64,000 nucleotides of DNA from Ruminococcus flavefaciens AE3010 (GTDB taxonomy: Bacteria; Bacillota; Clostridia; Oscillospirales; Ruminococcaceae). A program made the translations under genes and the position numbers. The stretch lies in assembly GCF_000526795.1 (NCBI RefSeq), contig NZ_JAGT01000001.1:3392501-3456500 (forward strand), in the 5' to 3' direction. Of this stretch, positions 45,085 through 54,635 are shown one piece after another; position 1 is the stretch's first letter; each line of letters begins with the position of its first letter. The notes under the pieces were generated by a model, which was not told the DNA's origin, searched no databases, and saw only the letters and a program-made list of their open reading frames with translations.

Positions 45085-46302
45085 TTATTTTATAACAATT
45101 TTCTTGAATGCTTTCTTTCCCTTGCGGACGATCGTCTCTCCACTGAGGACTATCATTTCCTTGGGGTCGGTCTTCTTTTCGTCGTTGACTGTGATGCCGC
45201 CCTGCTGTACAAGACGTCGTGCCTCGGACACTGAGGGAGCCAGCTCAGCCTTTACCAGAAGTGTGAGAAGTCCGATAGCGCCGTCTGTAAGGTCTGCGGA
45301 GTCTATCTCAGCCACAGGCATATTCTCGTTTGAGCCGCTGCCGCCGAAGAGTGCCTTTGCAGCTGCCTTAGCCTTTTCAGCCTCTTCCTCGCCGTGGACA
45401 AGCTTTGTGAGCTCGTAAGCAAGAAGCTCCTTGGCAGCGTTGAACTGAGCACCCTCCATGGTCTTTTCCATTTCCTCTATCTGCTCAACGGGAACGAATG
45501 TGAGCATTTTCAGGCACTTGATAACGTCTGCGTCGTCCACGTTTCTCCAGTACTGGAAGAAGTCGTAAGGTGAGGTCTTCTCGGGGTCGAGCCATACTGC
45601 GCCCTTTTCGGTCTTGCCCATTTTCTTGCCCTCTGAGTTGAGGAGCAGAGTGATAGTCATAGCGTAAGCGTCCTTGCCAAGCTTTCTTCTGATGAGCTCA
45701 GTACCGCCCAGCATGTTGCTCCACTGGTCGTCGCCGCCGAACTGCATATTGCAGCCGTACTTCCGGAAGAGCTGGTAGAAGTCGTAGCTCTGCATTATCA
45801 TGTAGTTGAATTCAAGGAATGAGAGTCCGCGCTCAAGTCTCTGCTTGTAGCACTCGGCTGTGAGCATGCGGTTTACACTGAAATGAGCGCCTACTTCGCG
45901 GAGCACCTCTATGTAGTTCAGGTTCATGAGCCAGTCAGCATTGTTGACTACGATAGCCTTGTCCTCGGAGAAGTCGATGAAGCGGCTCATCTGCTTCTTG
46001 AAGCAGTCAACGTTGTGCTGGATAGTCTCGGGAGTCATCATCTTGCGCATGTCGGTCTTGCCCGAGGGGTCGCCTATCATGGCTGTACCGCCGCCGATGA
46101 GTACGATAGGCTTGTTGCCTGCCATCTGGAGACGCTTCATAAGGCAGAGTGCCATGAAGTGACCAACGTGGAGTGAATCGGCAGTTGGGTCAAAGCCGAT
46201 GTAGAAGGTAGCCTTGCCTGCGTTGACAAGCTCCTCAATTTCCTTTTCGTCTGTTAGCTGCGCGAGGAGTCCTCTGCGCTTGAGTTCTTCAAAAGTAGTC
46301 AT
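45085..46302 (-). CDS. tyrS: Tyrosyl-tRNA synthetase
   Basis: 405 residues. Class I motifs HVGH ([18 protein letters not shown]) and KMGKT ([14 protein letters not shown], the KMSKS equivalent), Tyr-binding [10 protein letters not shown] and [14 protein letters not shown], and a C-terminal S4 RNA-binding domain (about 340-405, [18 protein letters not shown]). AAAGGAG before the ATG. No T-box lies in the 125 bases before it; a Tyr T-box lies upstream of the two genes that precede it. Confidence 0.95.
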   Translation of the reverse strand: MTTFEELKRRGLLAQLTDEKEIEELVNAGKATFYIGFDPTADSLHVGHFMALCLMKRLQMAGNKPIVLIGGGTAMIGDPSGKTDMRKMMTPETIQHNVDCFKKQMSRFIDFSEDKAIVVNNADWLMNLNYIEVLREVGAHFSVNRMLTAECYKQRLERGLSFLEFNYMIMQSYDFYQLFRKYGCNMQFGGDDQWSNMLGGTELIRRKLGKDAYAMTITLLLNSEGKKMGKTEKGAVWLDPEKTSPYDFFQYWRNVDDADVIKCLKMLTFVPVEQIEEMEKTMEGAQFNAAKELLAYELTKLVHGEEEAEKAKAAAKALFGGSGSNENMPVAEIDSADLTDGAIGLLTLLVKAELAPSVSEARRLVQQGGITVNDEKKTDPKEMIVLSGETIVRKGKKAFKKIVIK

Positions 46303-46375
46303 AATTTATTTCTCCTTTATAATTTATCATTATTAAACTTGTATCGGCGTTCAGTGAACGCTGTATTGATAAGCA

Positions 46376-46398
46376 ATGAAAACGTCGGGCGTTTTCAT
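46376..46398 (-). other. Hairpin between uvrA and tyrS
   Basis: Perfect 9-bp arms ATGAAAACG / CGTTTTCAT with a 5-base loop and no T-run, so it is a weak terminator candidate at best, or a processing/stability element. A second small hairpin GCGTTC/GAACGC lies about 25 bases further toward tyrS. Confidence 0.5.
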
Positions 46399-46427
46399 GT
46401 ATATCACGACCTTTCGGTGCTTCTGGT

Positions 46428-49250
46428 TTACTTGAGGTACGGTTTCAGGTACTGTCCCGTGTAGGACTTTTCGCACTGAGCCACTTCCTCGGGAGTACCC
46501 TGTGCCACCACAGTTCCTCCGCCGTCGCCGCCCTCGGGACCTAAGTCTATGATGTGGTCGGCGACCTTGATGACGTTGAGGTTGTGCTCGATGACGAGAA
46601 CTGTATTTCCTTGGTCTGTCAGCCTTTGCAGCACGTCAATGAGCTTGTGTACATCGGCTGTATGGAGACCCGTTGTGGGCTCGTCTAATATATAAATAGT
46701 ATTGCCCGTGGAGCGCTTTGACAGCTCCGTGGACAGCTTCACTCGCTGAGCCTCGCCGCCCGAGAGCGTTGTTGCAGGCTGACCTATCTTGATGTAGCCC
46801 AGCCCCACCTCCTGTAAGGTTTTCAGCTTCTTGGCTATCTTGGGGATATGCTCGAAGAACTCCACGCCCTCGTCCACGGTCATTTCAAGGACGTCGTAAA
46901 TGGACTTGCCCTTGTAGTGGATATCCAGAGTTTCGCGGTTATAGCGCTTACCCTTGCAGACCTCGCAGGGCACGTAGATATCTGGCAGGAAGTGCATCTC
47001 TATCTTGATTATGCCGTCGCCCTCGCAGGCTTCGCAGCGTCCGCCCTTTACGTTGAAGGAGAACCGTCCGCTTGAATAGCCGTGAGCCTTTGCGTCGGGA
47101 GTTTTTGCGAAGAGCTCGCGTATATCGCCGAATACGCCCGTATAAGTCGCAGGGTTTGAACGTGGAGTGCGTCCTATAGGGGACTGGTCTATGCAGATGA
47201 CCTTGTCCAGATTTTCAAGCCCCTCCATCTCGGTGAACTGTCCCCACCTTGTCTTTGCGCGGTTAAGCTTTGCCGCAAGATGCTTGTAGATTATCTCGTT
47301 CACCAGCGAGGACTTGCCAGAGCCCGACACTCCCGTAACGCATACAAGCTCCCCGAGGGGAATGGAAACGTCTATATTTTGCAGATTATGCTCGGAAGCT
47401 CCGCGGACTGTGAGGAATTTGCCATTGCCGCTTCGGCGCTTCTTTGGTATCTCTATTTTCTTTTTGCCGCTGAGGTACTGACCTGTTATGGAGGTCTTGC
47501 ATTTGAGGAGCTTGTCCACTGTGCCTGCGAAAACTACCTCGCCGCCGTGGATACCTGCACCGGGGCCGATGTCCACGATGTAATCAGCGGCAAGCATTGT
47601 ATCGTCGTCGTGCTCCACCACTATGAGCGTATTGCCTAAATCGCGGAGCCTTTTCAGGGTAGCTATGAGCTTGTCGTTGTCACGCTGATGAAGTCCTATG
47701 CTTGGCTCGTCAAGGATATAGAGAACTCCCACCAGTGAGGAGCCTATCTGTGTGGCAAGGCGTATGCGCTGGCTTTCGCCGCCTGAGAGAGTTCCTGCCG
47801 CACGGGACAGGGTAAGGTATTCAAGTCCCACGCTTCTCAGGAAGCCCAGGCGCTCATTTATCTCCTTGATTATGCGCTCACCCACGAAGCTGTCATGCTC
47901 CGAGAGCTTCAAGCCGCCGAAGAATTTCAGCCCGTCCTTTACGGAAAGGTCTGTGAGGTCGCTGATGTTCTTGTCACCAACGGTTACGGCAAGGTACTCG
48001 TCGCGGAGACGCTTGCCCTTGCAGACGGGGCACTCCACCTCGCTCATATACTCCTCTATCTCGTTCTTTGACCACTCGCTTGAAGTCTCCCTGTAGCGGC
48101 GTTCAAGGTTATTGACCACGCCCTCAAATGGGGAGTTGTAGCTTCCGCCCCCCAGTGAAGCAGGACGTTTCAGCTCCAAGGTCTCGTCGCCTGTGCCGTA
48201 GAGGAAAAGGTCAAGCTGTTCCTTTTTCAGTTTGCTTACGGGAACATCAATGGGCACGCCGTACTTCTTTGAGATAGCGCGGTAGTACATCATAGCGATA
48301 GATGTCTCGTCGAGGCTGTTCCAGCCCGAGGCGTTTATGGCTCCCTCCTCGATAGACAGGTCTTTGTTGGGGATAATGAGATCGGGGTCGATGTGCCTGA
48401 ACACACCCAGACCCGTACACTTGGGGCAGGCTCCCACGGGGTTATTGAACGAGAACATGACTGGTTCAAGCTCCCCGATGCTGATATTGTGCTCGGGACA
48501 GGCGTAATTCTGGGAGAAAAGAATCTCCTCACCGTCAATGACGTCCGCAATGGCAAGTCCCCCCGAGAGATTGAACACAGTTTCAAGGCTGTCGGTGATT
48601 CGGGACTCGATGCCCTCTTTTATGACTATACGGTCAACGATTATCTCGATGTTGTGCTTCTTGTTCTTGTCAAGCTTTATCTCCTCGCTGAGCTCGTACA
48701 TGATGCCGTCAACTCTTGCACGGACAAAGCCCGATTTTCTTGCGCTTTCAAGCTCCTTTGCGTACTGTCCCTTTCTGTTGCGGACTATGGGAGCAAGAAG
48801 CTGTAATTTAGTGCCCGCGGGAAGCTCCATAAGGGTATCCACCATCTGGTCAATGGTCTGCTGGGAGATGACCCTGCCGCAGACAGGACAGTGGGGAACG
48901 CCTATCCTTGCGTAGAGCAGACGGAGATAGTCGTATATCTCGGTGACAGTTCCCACGGTGGAACGGGGGTTCTTGGAGGTGGTCTTCTGGTCAATGGAGA
49001 TAGCAGGGGAAAGTCCCTCAATGCTGTCCACATCGGGCTTTTCCATTTGTCCGAGAAACATTCTCGCGTAGGAGGAAAGGCTCTCCACGTAGCGGCGCTG
49101 ACCGTCGGCGTAAATGGTATCGAAGGCAAGTGAGGACTTGCCCGAGCCCGAAAGTCCCGTCATGACGATAAGTCGGTCACGGGGGAGCTCCAGATTGATA
49201 TTCTTTAGGTTGTTGGCTCTTGCGCCCTTGATAATTATCTTATCGGTCAT
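46428..49250 (-). CDS. uvrA: Excinuclease ABC subunit A
   Basis: 940 residues, full length. Two ABC ATPase modules with Walker [15 protein letters not shown] (about 31-44) and [13 protein letters not shown] (about 640), signatures [14 protein letters not shown] and [15 protein letters not shown], zinc modules CPVCGRV, CPEH..CPKC and CEAC..CEVC. It recognises DNA damage with UvrB. It starts 18 bases after the small membrane-protein gene and probably shares its T-box-controlled transcript. Confidence 0.97.
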   Translation of the reverse strand: MTDKIIIKGARANNLKNINLELPRDRLIVMTGLSGSGKSSLAFDTIYADGQRRYVESLSSYARMFLGQMEKPDVDSIEGLSPAISIDQKTTSKNPRSTVGTVTEIYDYLRLLYARIGVPHCPVCGRVISQQTIDQMVDTLMELPAGTKLQLLAPIVRNRKGQYAKELESARKSGFVRARVDGIMYELSEEIKLDKNKKHNIEIIVDRIVIKEGIESRITDSLETVFNLSGGLAIADVIDGEEILFSQNYACPEHNISIGELEPVMFSFNNPVGACPKCTGLGVFRHIDPDLIIPNKDLSIEEGAINASGWNSLDETSIAMMYYRAISKKYGVPIDVPVSKLKKEQLDLFLYGTGDETLELKRPASLGGGSYNSPFEGVVNNLERRYRETSSEWSKNEIEEYMSEVECPVCKGKRLRDEYLAVTVGDKNISDLTDLSVKDGLKFFGGLKLSEHDSFVGERIIKEINERLGFLRSVGLEYLTLSRAAGTLSGGESQRIRLATQIGSSLVGVLYILDEPSIGLHQRDNDKLIATLKRLRDLGNTLIVVEHDDDTMLAADYIVDIGPGAGIHGGEVVFAGTVDKLLKCKTSITGQYLSGKKKIEIPKKRRSGNGKFLTVRGASEHNLQNIDVSIPLGELVCVTGVSGSGKSSLVNEIIYKHLAAKLNRAKTRWGQFTEMEGLENLDKVICIDQSPIGRTPRSNPATYTGVFGDIRELFAKTPDAKAHGYSSGRFSFNVKGGRCEACEGDGIIKIEMHFLPDIYVPCEVCKGKRYNRETLDIHYKGKSIYDVLEMTVDEGVEFFEHIPKIAKKLKTLQEVGLGYIKIGQPATTLSGGEAQRVKLSTELSKRSTGNTIYILDEPTTGLHTADVHKLIDVLQRLTDQGNTVLVIEHNLNVIKVADHIIDLGPEGGDGGGTVVAQGTPEEVAQCEKSYTGQYLKPYLK

Positions 49251-49268
49251 AAAAACTCCTTTTGAAGA

Positions 49269-49730
49269 TCAGTCACAGTGCTTGATAATGGTCTTTATGA
49301 GACCAAGAAATGCCGAGTGTATGAATGTGCGGACTGCAATGAGAGCCTGTCCGCCCATGAAAACGTATTTGCAGTATCTGTAGAAGTACTCGCCTGTATC
49401 GCCCTTGTATCTGTCAGCGAGGGCTTCGTAGTAGGGCTCCAGAGTAGTATTGCCGAAGCTGACGAACTCCACGAACAGGGCAAGGAGAATGGCTATAGTA
49501 AAGCCCAGATTCAGGTGAGCGCTGTCCAGTCCCGCAAGTCCAGTTATAAGGTGTACATACCGTGTGGAGAAGCCGATTATCACTATGCACAGCAGGGTGC
49601 ATATTATCATTCGTATGAAAGGGGAGTCCGCCTCGTTATTGGCAGGGCTTGTGAAGCCGATGTGCATAAACATCAGCGATATAAGGAACACAGCCGCGGA
49701 AAGGCTGAGATAGGCAATGACTCTTTTCAT
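49269..49730 (-). CDS. Small membrane protein downstream of T-box
   Basis: 153 residues, four predicted membrane segments (about 4-21, 37-56, 68-88, 118-140). The start at 49730 follows AAGGGGGAAGAA; the longest frame extends into the T-box terminator and is not credible. I recognise no family. It is the first gene after a T-box with an apparent Tyr specifier, so it may be co-regulated with tRNA-Tyr charging; whether it is a transporter is unknown. Confidence 0.8.
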   Translation of the reverse strand: MKRVIAYLSLSAAVFLISLMFMHIGFTSPANNEADSPFIRMIICTLLCIVIIGFSTRYVHLITGLAGLDSAHLNLGFTIAILLALFVEFVSFGNTTLEPYYEALADRYKGDTGEYFYRYCKYVFMGGQALIAVRTFIHSAFLGLIKTIIKHCD

Positions 49731-49760
49731 ATTCTTCCCCCTTGCATGGAAAATATAAAA

Positions 49761-49990
49761 GCCCCCGAACAGCGTCTTACTGTTCGGGGGCGAAGTTACT
49801 CGCGGTACCACCCCGATTTATCCGTTTATGCGGAACTCGTCAAGCTGTAACGGGCATACCCGTCCGCATTTACTTGGTTTCAATGCGGCAACTCCCGAAT
49901 GTAGGTCACTGTGCGCCCTCATTCCCTCACACCATACGGGAACTCTCTGTATCAGGCACTGCACAGGTTTTATTCGTTCACGGTCTTTGC
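49761..49990 (-). promoter_or_regulatory. T-box riboswitch with apparent Tyr (UAC) specifier
   Basis: Minus strand. Stem I includes CCTGTGC/GCACAG and the AGAGAGTTCCC element; after the upper stem comes TGACC, then TAC (49901-49903) followed by A, the usual specifier layout. T-box motif GGGGTGGTACCGCG at 49801-49814. Terminator with 12-bp arms GCCCCCGAACAG / CTGTTCGGGGGC (49761-49791) and T-rich tail. It precedes the small membrane protein, uvrA and then tyrS. Confidence 0.88.
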
Positions 49991-49996
49991 CCTTAT

Positions 49997-50025
49997 ATCA
50001 TAGCATAAGTTCGGACTGTTGTCAA
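49997..50025 (-). promoter_or_regulatory. Promoter of Tyr T-box transcript
   Basis: TTGACA (50020-50025), 17-base spacer, TATGAT (49997-50002), minus strand. Confidence 0.8.
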
Positions 50026-50275
50026 GTGGGGCGAACTGTGTTCGCCCAAGCCGTTAGCCTTTAGCCGTTAGCTTGTAGGGGCGGATATTATCCGCCCGTG
50101 TATGCCTGACAATGCAATTATGCCGAAATTATTTGTAGGGGCGCCCTTTGGGCGCCCGCAAGTCTTAATGCAATTATCACGGATAAATATATGTGGCAAT
50201 GTTCATTTATTTTCTGTCAACGGGCGGCGGAACGCCGCCCCTACAATTCCGAATTTCTAATTCCGCATTCCGAAT
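50026..50275. repeat. Intergenic palindromic repeat cluster 12
   Basis: GGGGCGAACTGTGTTCGCCC, agccgttagcctttagccgt, TTGTAGGGGCGGATATTATCCGCCCG, GTAGGGGCGCCCTTTGGGCGCCCG, the linker caattatcacggataaatat and a gcaatgttcattt segment shared with clusters 3 and 11, GGGCGGCGGAACGCCGCCCCTACA, and a ttctaattccgcattccgaa tract. Confidence 0.75.
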
Positions 50276-50277
50276 TA

Positions 50278-50308
50278 AAAAAACTCCCACAAGCGTGGGA
50301 GTTTTTTT
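50278..50308 (-). terminator. Terminator of spoVT-like gene
   Basis: AAAACTCCCAC / GTGGGAGTTTT with A and T runs, abutting the stop at 50307. Confidence 0.88.
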
Positions 50309-50849
50309 ACCCCTCTATCTGACGGGCAAGGAACTGGGCGGCGGCGTTTATCAGGCTCTTTTGCAGGTCTGTGACCTCTGTGCACTTCTCGCTTGTGAGA
50401 AAGGCTACAGCTCCCGAAACATCGCCTGCTGTAATGATAGGCAGGGCTGCTATGGCTGTTCTGTCCACGCCCTCCGCAGGGAAGAAGTTGTTTGTGCTGC
50501 CGTCGGGACAGAAGAACTGCCCGCGGTTCTCCATGAGCTCTTCAAGCTGAACTGTGACACGGCGCTCGGCAAACTCCTTGCGGGGAACTCCCGCAGAGGC
50601 TACCACATGGTCCTTATCGAATATGATAACGGGACAGCCTGCTATCTTATGCATGATATCAGCTACATAGACAGCGTTCTCGCTCATTTCGCTGACTGCG
50701 GAATACTTCTTGAATATGACCTCGCCGTCGCTGTTTGTGTATATTTCGAGGGGGTCGCCCTCACGTATGCGCATGGTGCGGCGTATCTCCTTGGGAATGA
50801 CCACACGTCCGAGGTCATCGATACGTCTGACAATGCCTGTTGCTTTCAT
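50307..50849 (-). CDS. spoVT: AbrB-family stage V sporulation protein T-like regulator
   Basis: 180 residues. N-terminal swapped-hairpin AbrB domain (MKATGIVRRIDDLGRVVIPK, EIRRTMRIREGDPLEIY) and C-terminal GAF-like domain (about 55-178), the SpoVT two-domain layout. In spore formers it tunes sigma-G genes; it also occurs in Ruminococcaceae not seen to sporulate. The start at 50849 follows GGAGG; the longest frame adds seven residues. Monocistronic. Confidence 0.9.
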   Translation of the reverse strand: MKATGIVRRIDDLGRVVIPKEIRRTMRIREGDPLEIYTNSDGEVIFKKYSAVSEMSENAVYVADIMHKIAGCPVIIFDKDHVVASAGVPRKEFAERRVTVQLEELMENRGQFFCPDGSTNNFFPAEGVDRTAIAALPIITAGDVSGAVAFLTSEKCTEVTDLQKSLINAAAQFLARQIEG

Positions 50850-51310
50850 AATAAAACCTCCAAAAATCATAGTGATTTTGTGAGGTTAGTATTTCCGTGT
50901 CTGGTTTGATTATGCATTGCGGACAGACGTTTTTCAGGACGGGATATTTTTGCATGTGGAATGCGGTTTTTCCTATTTATTGCTCTTTCAGCTCCAAATA
51001 TTGCTGTTTTTTATAAATAATTTGAGAAAAGACAAATTAAGTATTGACATTTAGATTTTTCTGTGATATAATTTGGAATACTTAGGGTTGTTATTGGCTA
51101 AATAAATACACTCCGTAAATTATTTTCTCATAGATCTGATATTCAATCTCAAAACGTAATGCAGTAACTGAGCCTGTAACGCCTTTTATTTTGGTTTTTT
51201 GATACCGATATGCAATAATTGCAGTATTGACAATGTTATTACGTTTATTAGCAGAAAACGCAACTGCTTTTAATTAGATTCTATGTTAAAATGATCAGGA
51301 GGACATAACA
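50850..51310. other. Intergenic region with long leader
   Basis: Contains the consensus promoter at 51044-51072, which leaves an AT-rich leader of about 230 bases before the surface-protein gene. A second TTGACA lies at 51225 without a good -10 at normal spacing. No riboswitch is recognised and no gene is seen. Confidence 0.55.
51044..51072 (+). promoter_or_regulatory. Promoter of surface-protein/peptide transcript
   Basis: TTGACA (51044-51049), 17-base spacer, TATAAT (51067-51072), both consensus. Confidence 0.8.
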
Positions 51311-52651
51311 ATGAAAAAACAGCATGGTTTGAAGAAAACAGCGGCACTCATAATGTCAATGGCTCTTGCAGCAGGTGCACTGCCTGTAAACGCAGGAGGC
51401 TTTTTCAAGTCAGGCAGTGCTATCGTTGCTAATGCAGCAGAAGAAGAAAAGACACCTGCAGAAGCAAAGACACCTGCACTGGGTACATTCTACAGAGAAG
51501 GCGATACTATCGCTGTAACAGGCGATACATGGTTCAAGATCGATGATGATCCTCATTCGGGTTATCCTGTTGTAAAGATCGACAGTGATCTTAAAATAAC
51601 AGAATATGAGAGCTCTGACAAATATAACCAGTATGTATGGAAAACAGGCGAGACTATGTTTACGGAAGTACATAACGGCTTTTATATTACCCGTGAAGAT
51701 CCTGAAGCTGATGCTGAGGGCTTCTATATAACAGGCGGCAAGGGCACACAGAATGATCCTTTCATTATCGGACTTTCTGCTCCCAAGTTCTGCGGAAAGA
51801 ATCTCACTCTCAGCGACGGTATCGGTCTTAACTTCATCGTTGATACGATCAATGAGGGCAATGCTGCTGATATCAAGGTAAAGATATCGGGCAACTGCGA
51901 AGATGAAGGCACACAGAGCCTCTATGTCAGAAATATCAACGGACAGGACGTATACTGCGCAACAGCAAATGTTGCTGCTAACAATATGGACAGCGTTATC
52001 ACAGCCGAGCTCTATTACGGCGGCAGTGAAACACCTGTTGATACTCTTTCATTCTCAGCAAATGATTACCTTGATACTGTTGACACATCATCAGATGCAA
52101 AGTTCAAGGCTCTTGTAGATGCAGCAAAGCAGTACGGACAGGCTGCTTCCGCATATTTTGGAAAAGGTGATATCCCTGCTGTAAAGGATCACACTGATGA
52201 TATCGTCAATGCAACAGTTTCTTTCGGCAAATTCAGCTTCAGCAAGTATGCACCGATGTTCGATTCAAGTGTAGCAAGTATCTCACTGGTTCTGAACTCA
52301 AAGCTTGCTGTTCGTCTGTATACAGCTAAGTATGAGGATACACACCACAATATAGCTGCATATGATATGTGGACATATGACGAAAACAATAAGCTTGTGA
52401 TCTCACCGTTTTCTGTAATTGAGGTATTCCAGGGGTCAAACGGAAAGTACTGCTTTGAGATCCCGGGTATTAAGCCTACACAGCTCGGTACTACATTCAA
52501 TGTAAACTATCAGGGTACTGATTACTTATTTACTCCTATGGCATGGGCTTACCGTGTACTGAGCAAGGAGGGCGCTCCCAAAAAGGACGTAGCAATGGCT
52601 AATGCGCTTTATGAATACTTTATTGCTGCAACAGATTACGCAGGCAATTGA
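51311..52651 (+). CDS. Secreted surface protein, function unknown
   Basis: 446 residues. Signal peptide with a long N-region; cleavage near residues 28-42 (PVNA or VANA). Residues about 160-280 form a domain seen in other gut Firmicute surface proteins: LSDGIGLNFIVDT, QDVYCATANVAANNMDSVIT, FKALVDAAKQYGQAASAYFG. A related second half (300-446) ends with DVAMANALYEYFIAATDYAG. It has no dockerin, sortase signal or SLH motif. Its stop is 14 bases before a 35-residue peptide gene with its own strong ribosome site, so both are probably on one transcript. AGGAGG precedes the ATG. Confidence 0.82.
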   Translation: MKKQHGLKKTAALIMSMALAAGALPVNAGGFFKSGSAIVANAAEEEKTPAEAKTPALGTFYREGDTIAVTGDTWFKIDDDPHSGYPVVKIDSDLKITEYESSDKYNQYVWKTGETMFTEVHNGFYITREDPEADAEGFYITGGKGTQNDPFIIGLSAPKFCGKNLTLSDGIGLNFIVDTINEGNAADIKVKISGNCEDEGTQSLYVRNINGQDVYCATANVAANNMDSVITAELYYGGSETPVDTLSFSANDYLDTVDTSSDAKFKALVDAAKQYGQAASAYFGKGDIPAVKDHTDDIVNATVSFGKFSFSKYAPMFDSSVASISLVLNSKLAVRLYTAKYEDTHHNIAAYDMWTYDENNKLVISPFSVIEVFQGSNGKYCFEIPGIKPTQLGTTFNVNYQGTDYLFTPMAWAYRVLSKEGAPKKDVAMANALYEYFIAATDYAGN

Positions 52652-52665
52652 AAGGAGATAGAAAA

Positions 52666-52773
52666 ATGAAGGAAAAGTATACAGCTCCCGAAATGGAGAT
52701 AATCAAATTTGACAACGAGGACGTTATCACAACAAGTCCTGCATCAGGTACTCCTGAAACAAACGATTATTAA
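52666..52773 (+). CDS. Short peptide with YxxP leader-like motif, candidate RiPP precursor
   Basis: 35 residues, too short for usual gene finding. AAAGGAGA lies 7 bases before the ATG. The N-terminal part MKEKYTAPEMEIIKFDNE has Tyr5-x-x-Pro8, the motif by which PqqD-like RRE proteins bind lasso precursor leaders. The middle reads EDVITTS, with Thr22/Thr23 like the conserved penultimate leader Thr. The C-terminal part after Ser24 (PASGTPETNDY) is small, Ser/Thr-rich and ends Asp-Tyr. No Cys or Lys is present after residue 14. It faces an operon with PqqD, HprK-like kinase, nucleotidyltransferase, peptidase and exporter, which are its likely partners. Confidence 0.75.
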   Translation: MKEKYTAPEMEIIKFDNEDVITTSPASGTPETNDY

Positions 52774-52833
52774 TGCTATGCAGGTCTGTCCGAAGCTGTC
52801 GGATAAAGACCTGTAACAGACTGTGAAACAGAA

Positions 52834-52871
52834 CAGCAGATGTATCTTTAGGGAACATCTGCTGTTTTTTT
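52834..52871 (+). terminator. Terminator of surface-protein/peptide transcript
   Basis: CAGCAGATGT / ACATCTGCTG arms followed by T7, 60 bases after the peptide stop. Confidence 0.85.
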
Positions 52872-52889
52872 ATATTATGATACCACAGC

Positions 52890-52914
52890 AAAAAAGGACG
52901 GCGTGCAGCCGTCC
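52890..52914 (-). terminator. Terminator of the PqqD-ABC operon
   Basis: GGACGGC / GCCGTCC hairpin with T6 on the minus strand, just after the ABC gene stop at 52929. Confidence 0.85.
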
Positions 52915-52928
52915 CGAGTCTTTATATA

Positions 52929-54635
52929 TCAATTGTTACTCTGCAAGTCTGTGAAGTCAATGACCCTGTCGCATATCTCCAGTGCCGCAGGACGATGCGT
53001 GACAATGACTACCGTTTTATCCGTCATACTCCGTAGATTTTGCAGCAGCAGTTTTTCCGTATGCTCGTCAAGTGCAGACGTGGCTTCATCAAGGAGCAGT
53101 ATCGGGCTATCACTGAATATCGCCCTTGCTATTGCGATACGCTGCATCTGTCCCTCGGAGAGACCTGTTCCGCGCTCACCGAGGAGAGTATCAATGCCGC
53201 TTTCAAGCTCGCTTACGAACTCATAAGCACAGGCTATTTTCAGGGCATTATTAATGCGCTCTTCATCATGCAGTCCGCTTTTATCCGCAAAGCATACCAC
53301 ATCGCGTATCGTTCCGCTCATGAGCTGATTGCCCTGCGGAACGTAGGCGAACAGCCTGTGCCATTCTGCGGATAACGGCTTTTCACCGTCTGTATCGGTC
53401 AGATAGCGCTCTCCGCTGTCCAGCTTATAAATGCTCATCAACAGTTTCAAAACCGTCGATTTTCCGCAGCCGCTGTGACCTGTAAACGCCACATATTCGC
53501 CTTTTTTTATTTCAATACTGATGTTTTTCAGCACTATGGGCTGATCATCTTTTGACAAGTCCTTGATGCTGTCAACTGCAGGATAATAGGTGAAATCGGC
53601 ATTTTTCAAGCCGAAAGCTCCCAGCTTATCGGAATAATATGCCTTGACTGTATCAATGTCAAGTGCAGTTTTTTCGCAGTCATCAGAGAAGCTTTCAATC
53701 TCCATAAGGCGCTCAGCACTTGCGGTCATAGCATAAAATCTCGGCAGATAGCCCGTGATATTGGCAAACGGAGCTTGTATCTGCGATATGAGCTGTGTGA
53801 TAGCGGTCAGCGTACCATAGGAGATAGTACCGAGCAGTATCCCATATCCGCAGTAGCACACGCCGAACAGGTACATTCCGTTCATAGCAATACCGAAGCC
53901 GATGTTACAGAAGTTGGAGAAGCGGTTTCTCTTCATTCGGGAACTCTTATGCGCATGCATTTTGGTAACGGCTTCATCTTCCGTTTGCTGTTCTGCTGCA
54001 AAGGAGCGAATTATCATCATGCTGCCGATGTGCTCCTGCAGGAATATACGGAGCTTACCGTCGCGCTCCTGCACGTTCTTATGGAGCTTTTTCAGCACCT
54101 TGCGGAAGGCATAGGTCAGCAGTATCAGCAGAACGCCGCAGGGGAGCAGTACGCAGGCGAACCGCCAGTCAAGGACGATCATCATAATGACCGCACTTAT
54201 CAGCTTTACCACCATTCCCACCAGTCCGGGAAGTATGTCCACATAGCTTTCGGCAACTACGACTGTATCATTTGTCAGCCTGTTGAGCCATTCGCCCGAA
54301 TGGACGGCGTTCACGCTTGCAAAATCTTTACGCAGGATATTCCGCATGAGCCGAGCCTTGAAGATGTTCTCGAAAGTCGCTCTCGATAACTCGTTCAGCC
54401 AGCGAATTATAGCTCTCATTCCTATCTGCGAAAGTACAAGCAAAACCGTTAGCAGCACATAAAACCAGAAGCCGCTTCTGTCGTGTGCAGTCGCGTTATC
54501 CACGATATTCCGCAACAGCAAGGCATACAGCACACCGCTTGCTCCGTGCAGAGCCTGTACTATCATCAGAGCAAGTATGTACAGCTTTTTCTTTTCAGGT
54601 ACGGCGTATAGCCATTTTATTGCATTATTCTTCAT
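52929..54635 (-). CDS. ABC transporter, fused permease and ATPase (peptide exporter type)
   Basis: 568 residues. Six membrane segments in the first 320 residues (ABC_membrane type I exporter), then an ATPase with Walker A FTGHSGCGKSTVLKLLMS, signature LSEGQMQRIAIARAI, Walker B PILLLDEATSALDE, and H-loop VVIVTHRP. No C39 peptidase domain. It probably exports the mature peptide. The start at 54635 overlaps the peptidase-gene stop by four bases (ATGA); the longest frame adds 27 residues inside that gene. Last gene of the operon. Confidence 0.92.
   Translation of the reverse strand: MKNNAIKWLYAVPEKKKLYILALMIVQALHGASGVLYALLLRNIVDNATAHDRSGFWFYVLLTVLLVLSQIGMRAIIRWLNELSRATFENIFKARLMRNILRKDFASVNAVHSGEWLNRLTNDTVVVAESYVDILPGLVGMVVKLISAVIMMIVLDWRFACVLLPCGVLLILLTYAFRKVLKKLHKNVQERDGKLRIFLQEHIGSMMIIRSFAAEQQTEDEAVTKMHAHKSSRMKRNRFSNFCNIGFGIAMNGMYLFGVCYCGYGILLGTISYGTLTAITQLISQIQAPFANITGYLPRFYAMTASAERLMEIESFSDDCEKTALDIDTVKAYYSDKLGAFGLKNADFTYYPAVDSIKDLSKDDQPIVLKNISIEIKKGEYVAFTGHSGCGKSTVLKLLMSIYKLDSGERYLTDTDGEKPLSAEWHRLFAYVPQGNQLMSGTIRDVVCFADKSGLHDEERINNALKIACAYEFVSELESGIDTLLGERGTGLSEGQMQRIAIARAIFSDSPILLLDEATSALDEHTEKLLLQNLRSMTDKTVVIVTHRPAALEICDRVIDFTDLQSNN

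Noticed and set aside
46303..46427. T-box directly before tyrS
   Set aside because: No T-box motif or stem I in this gap; only two small hairpins.
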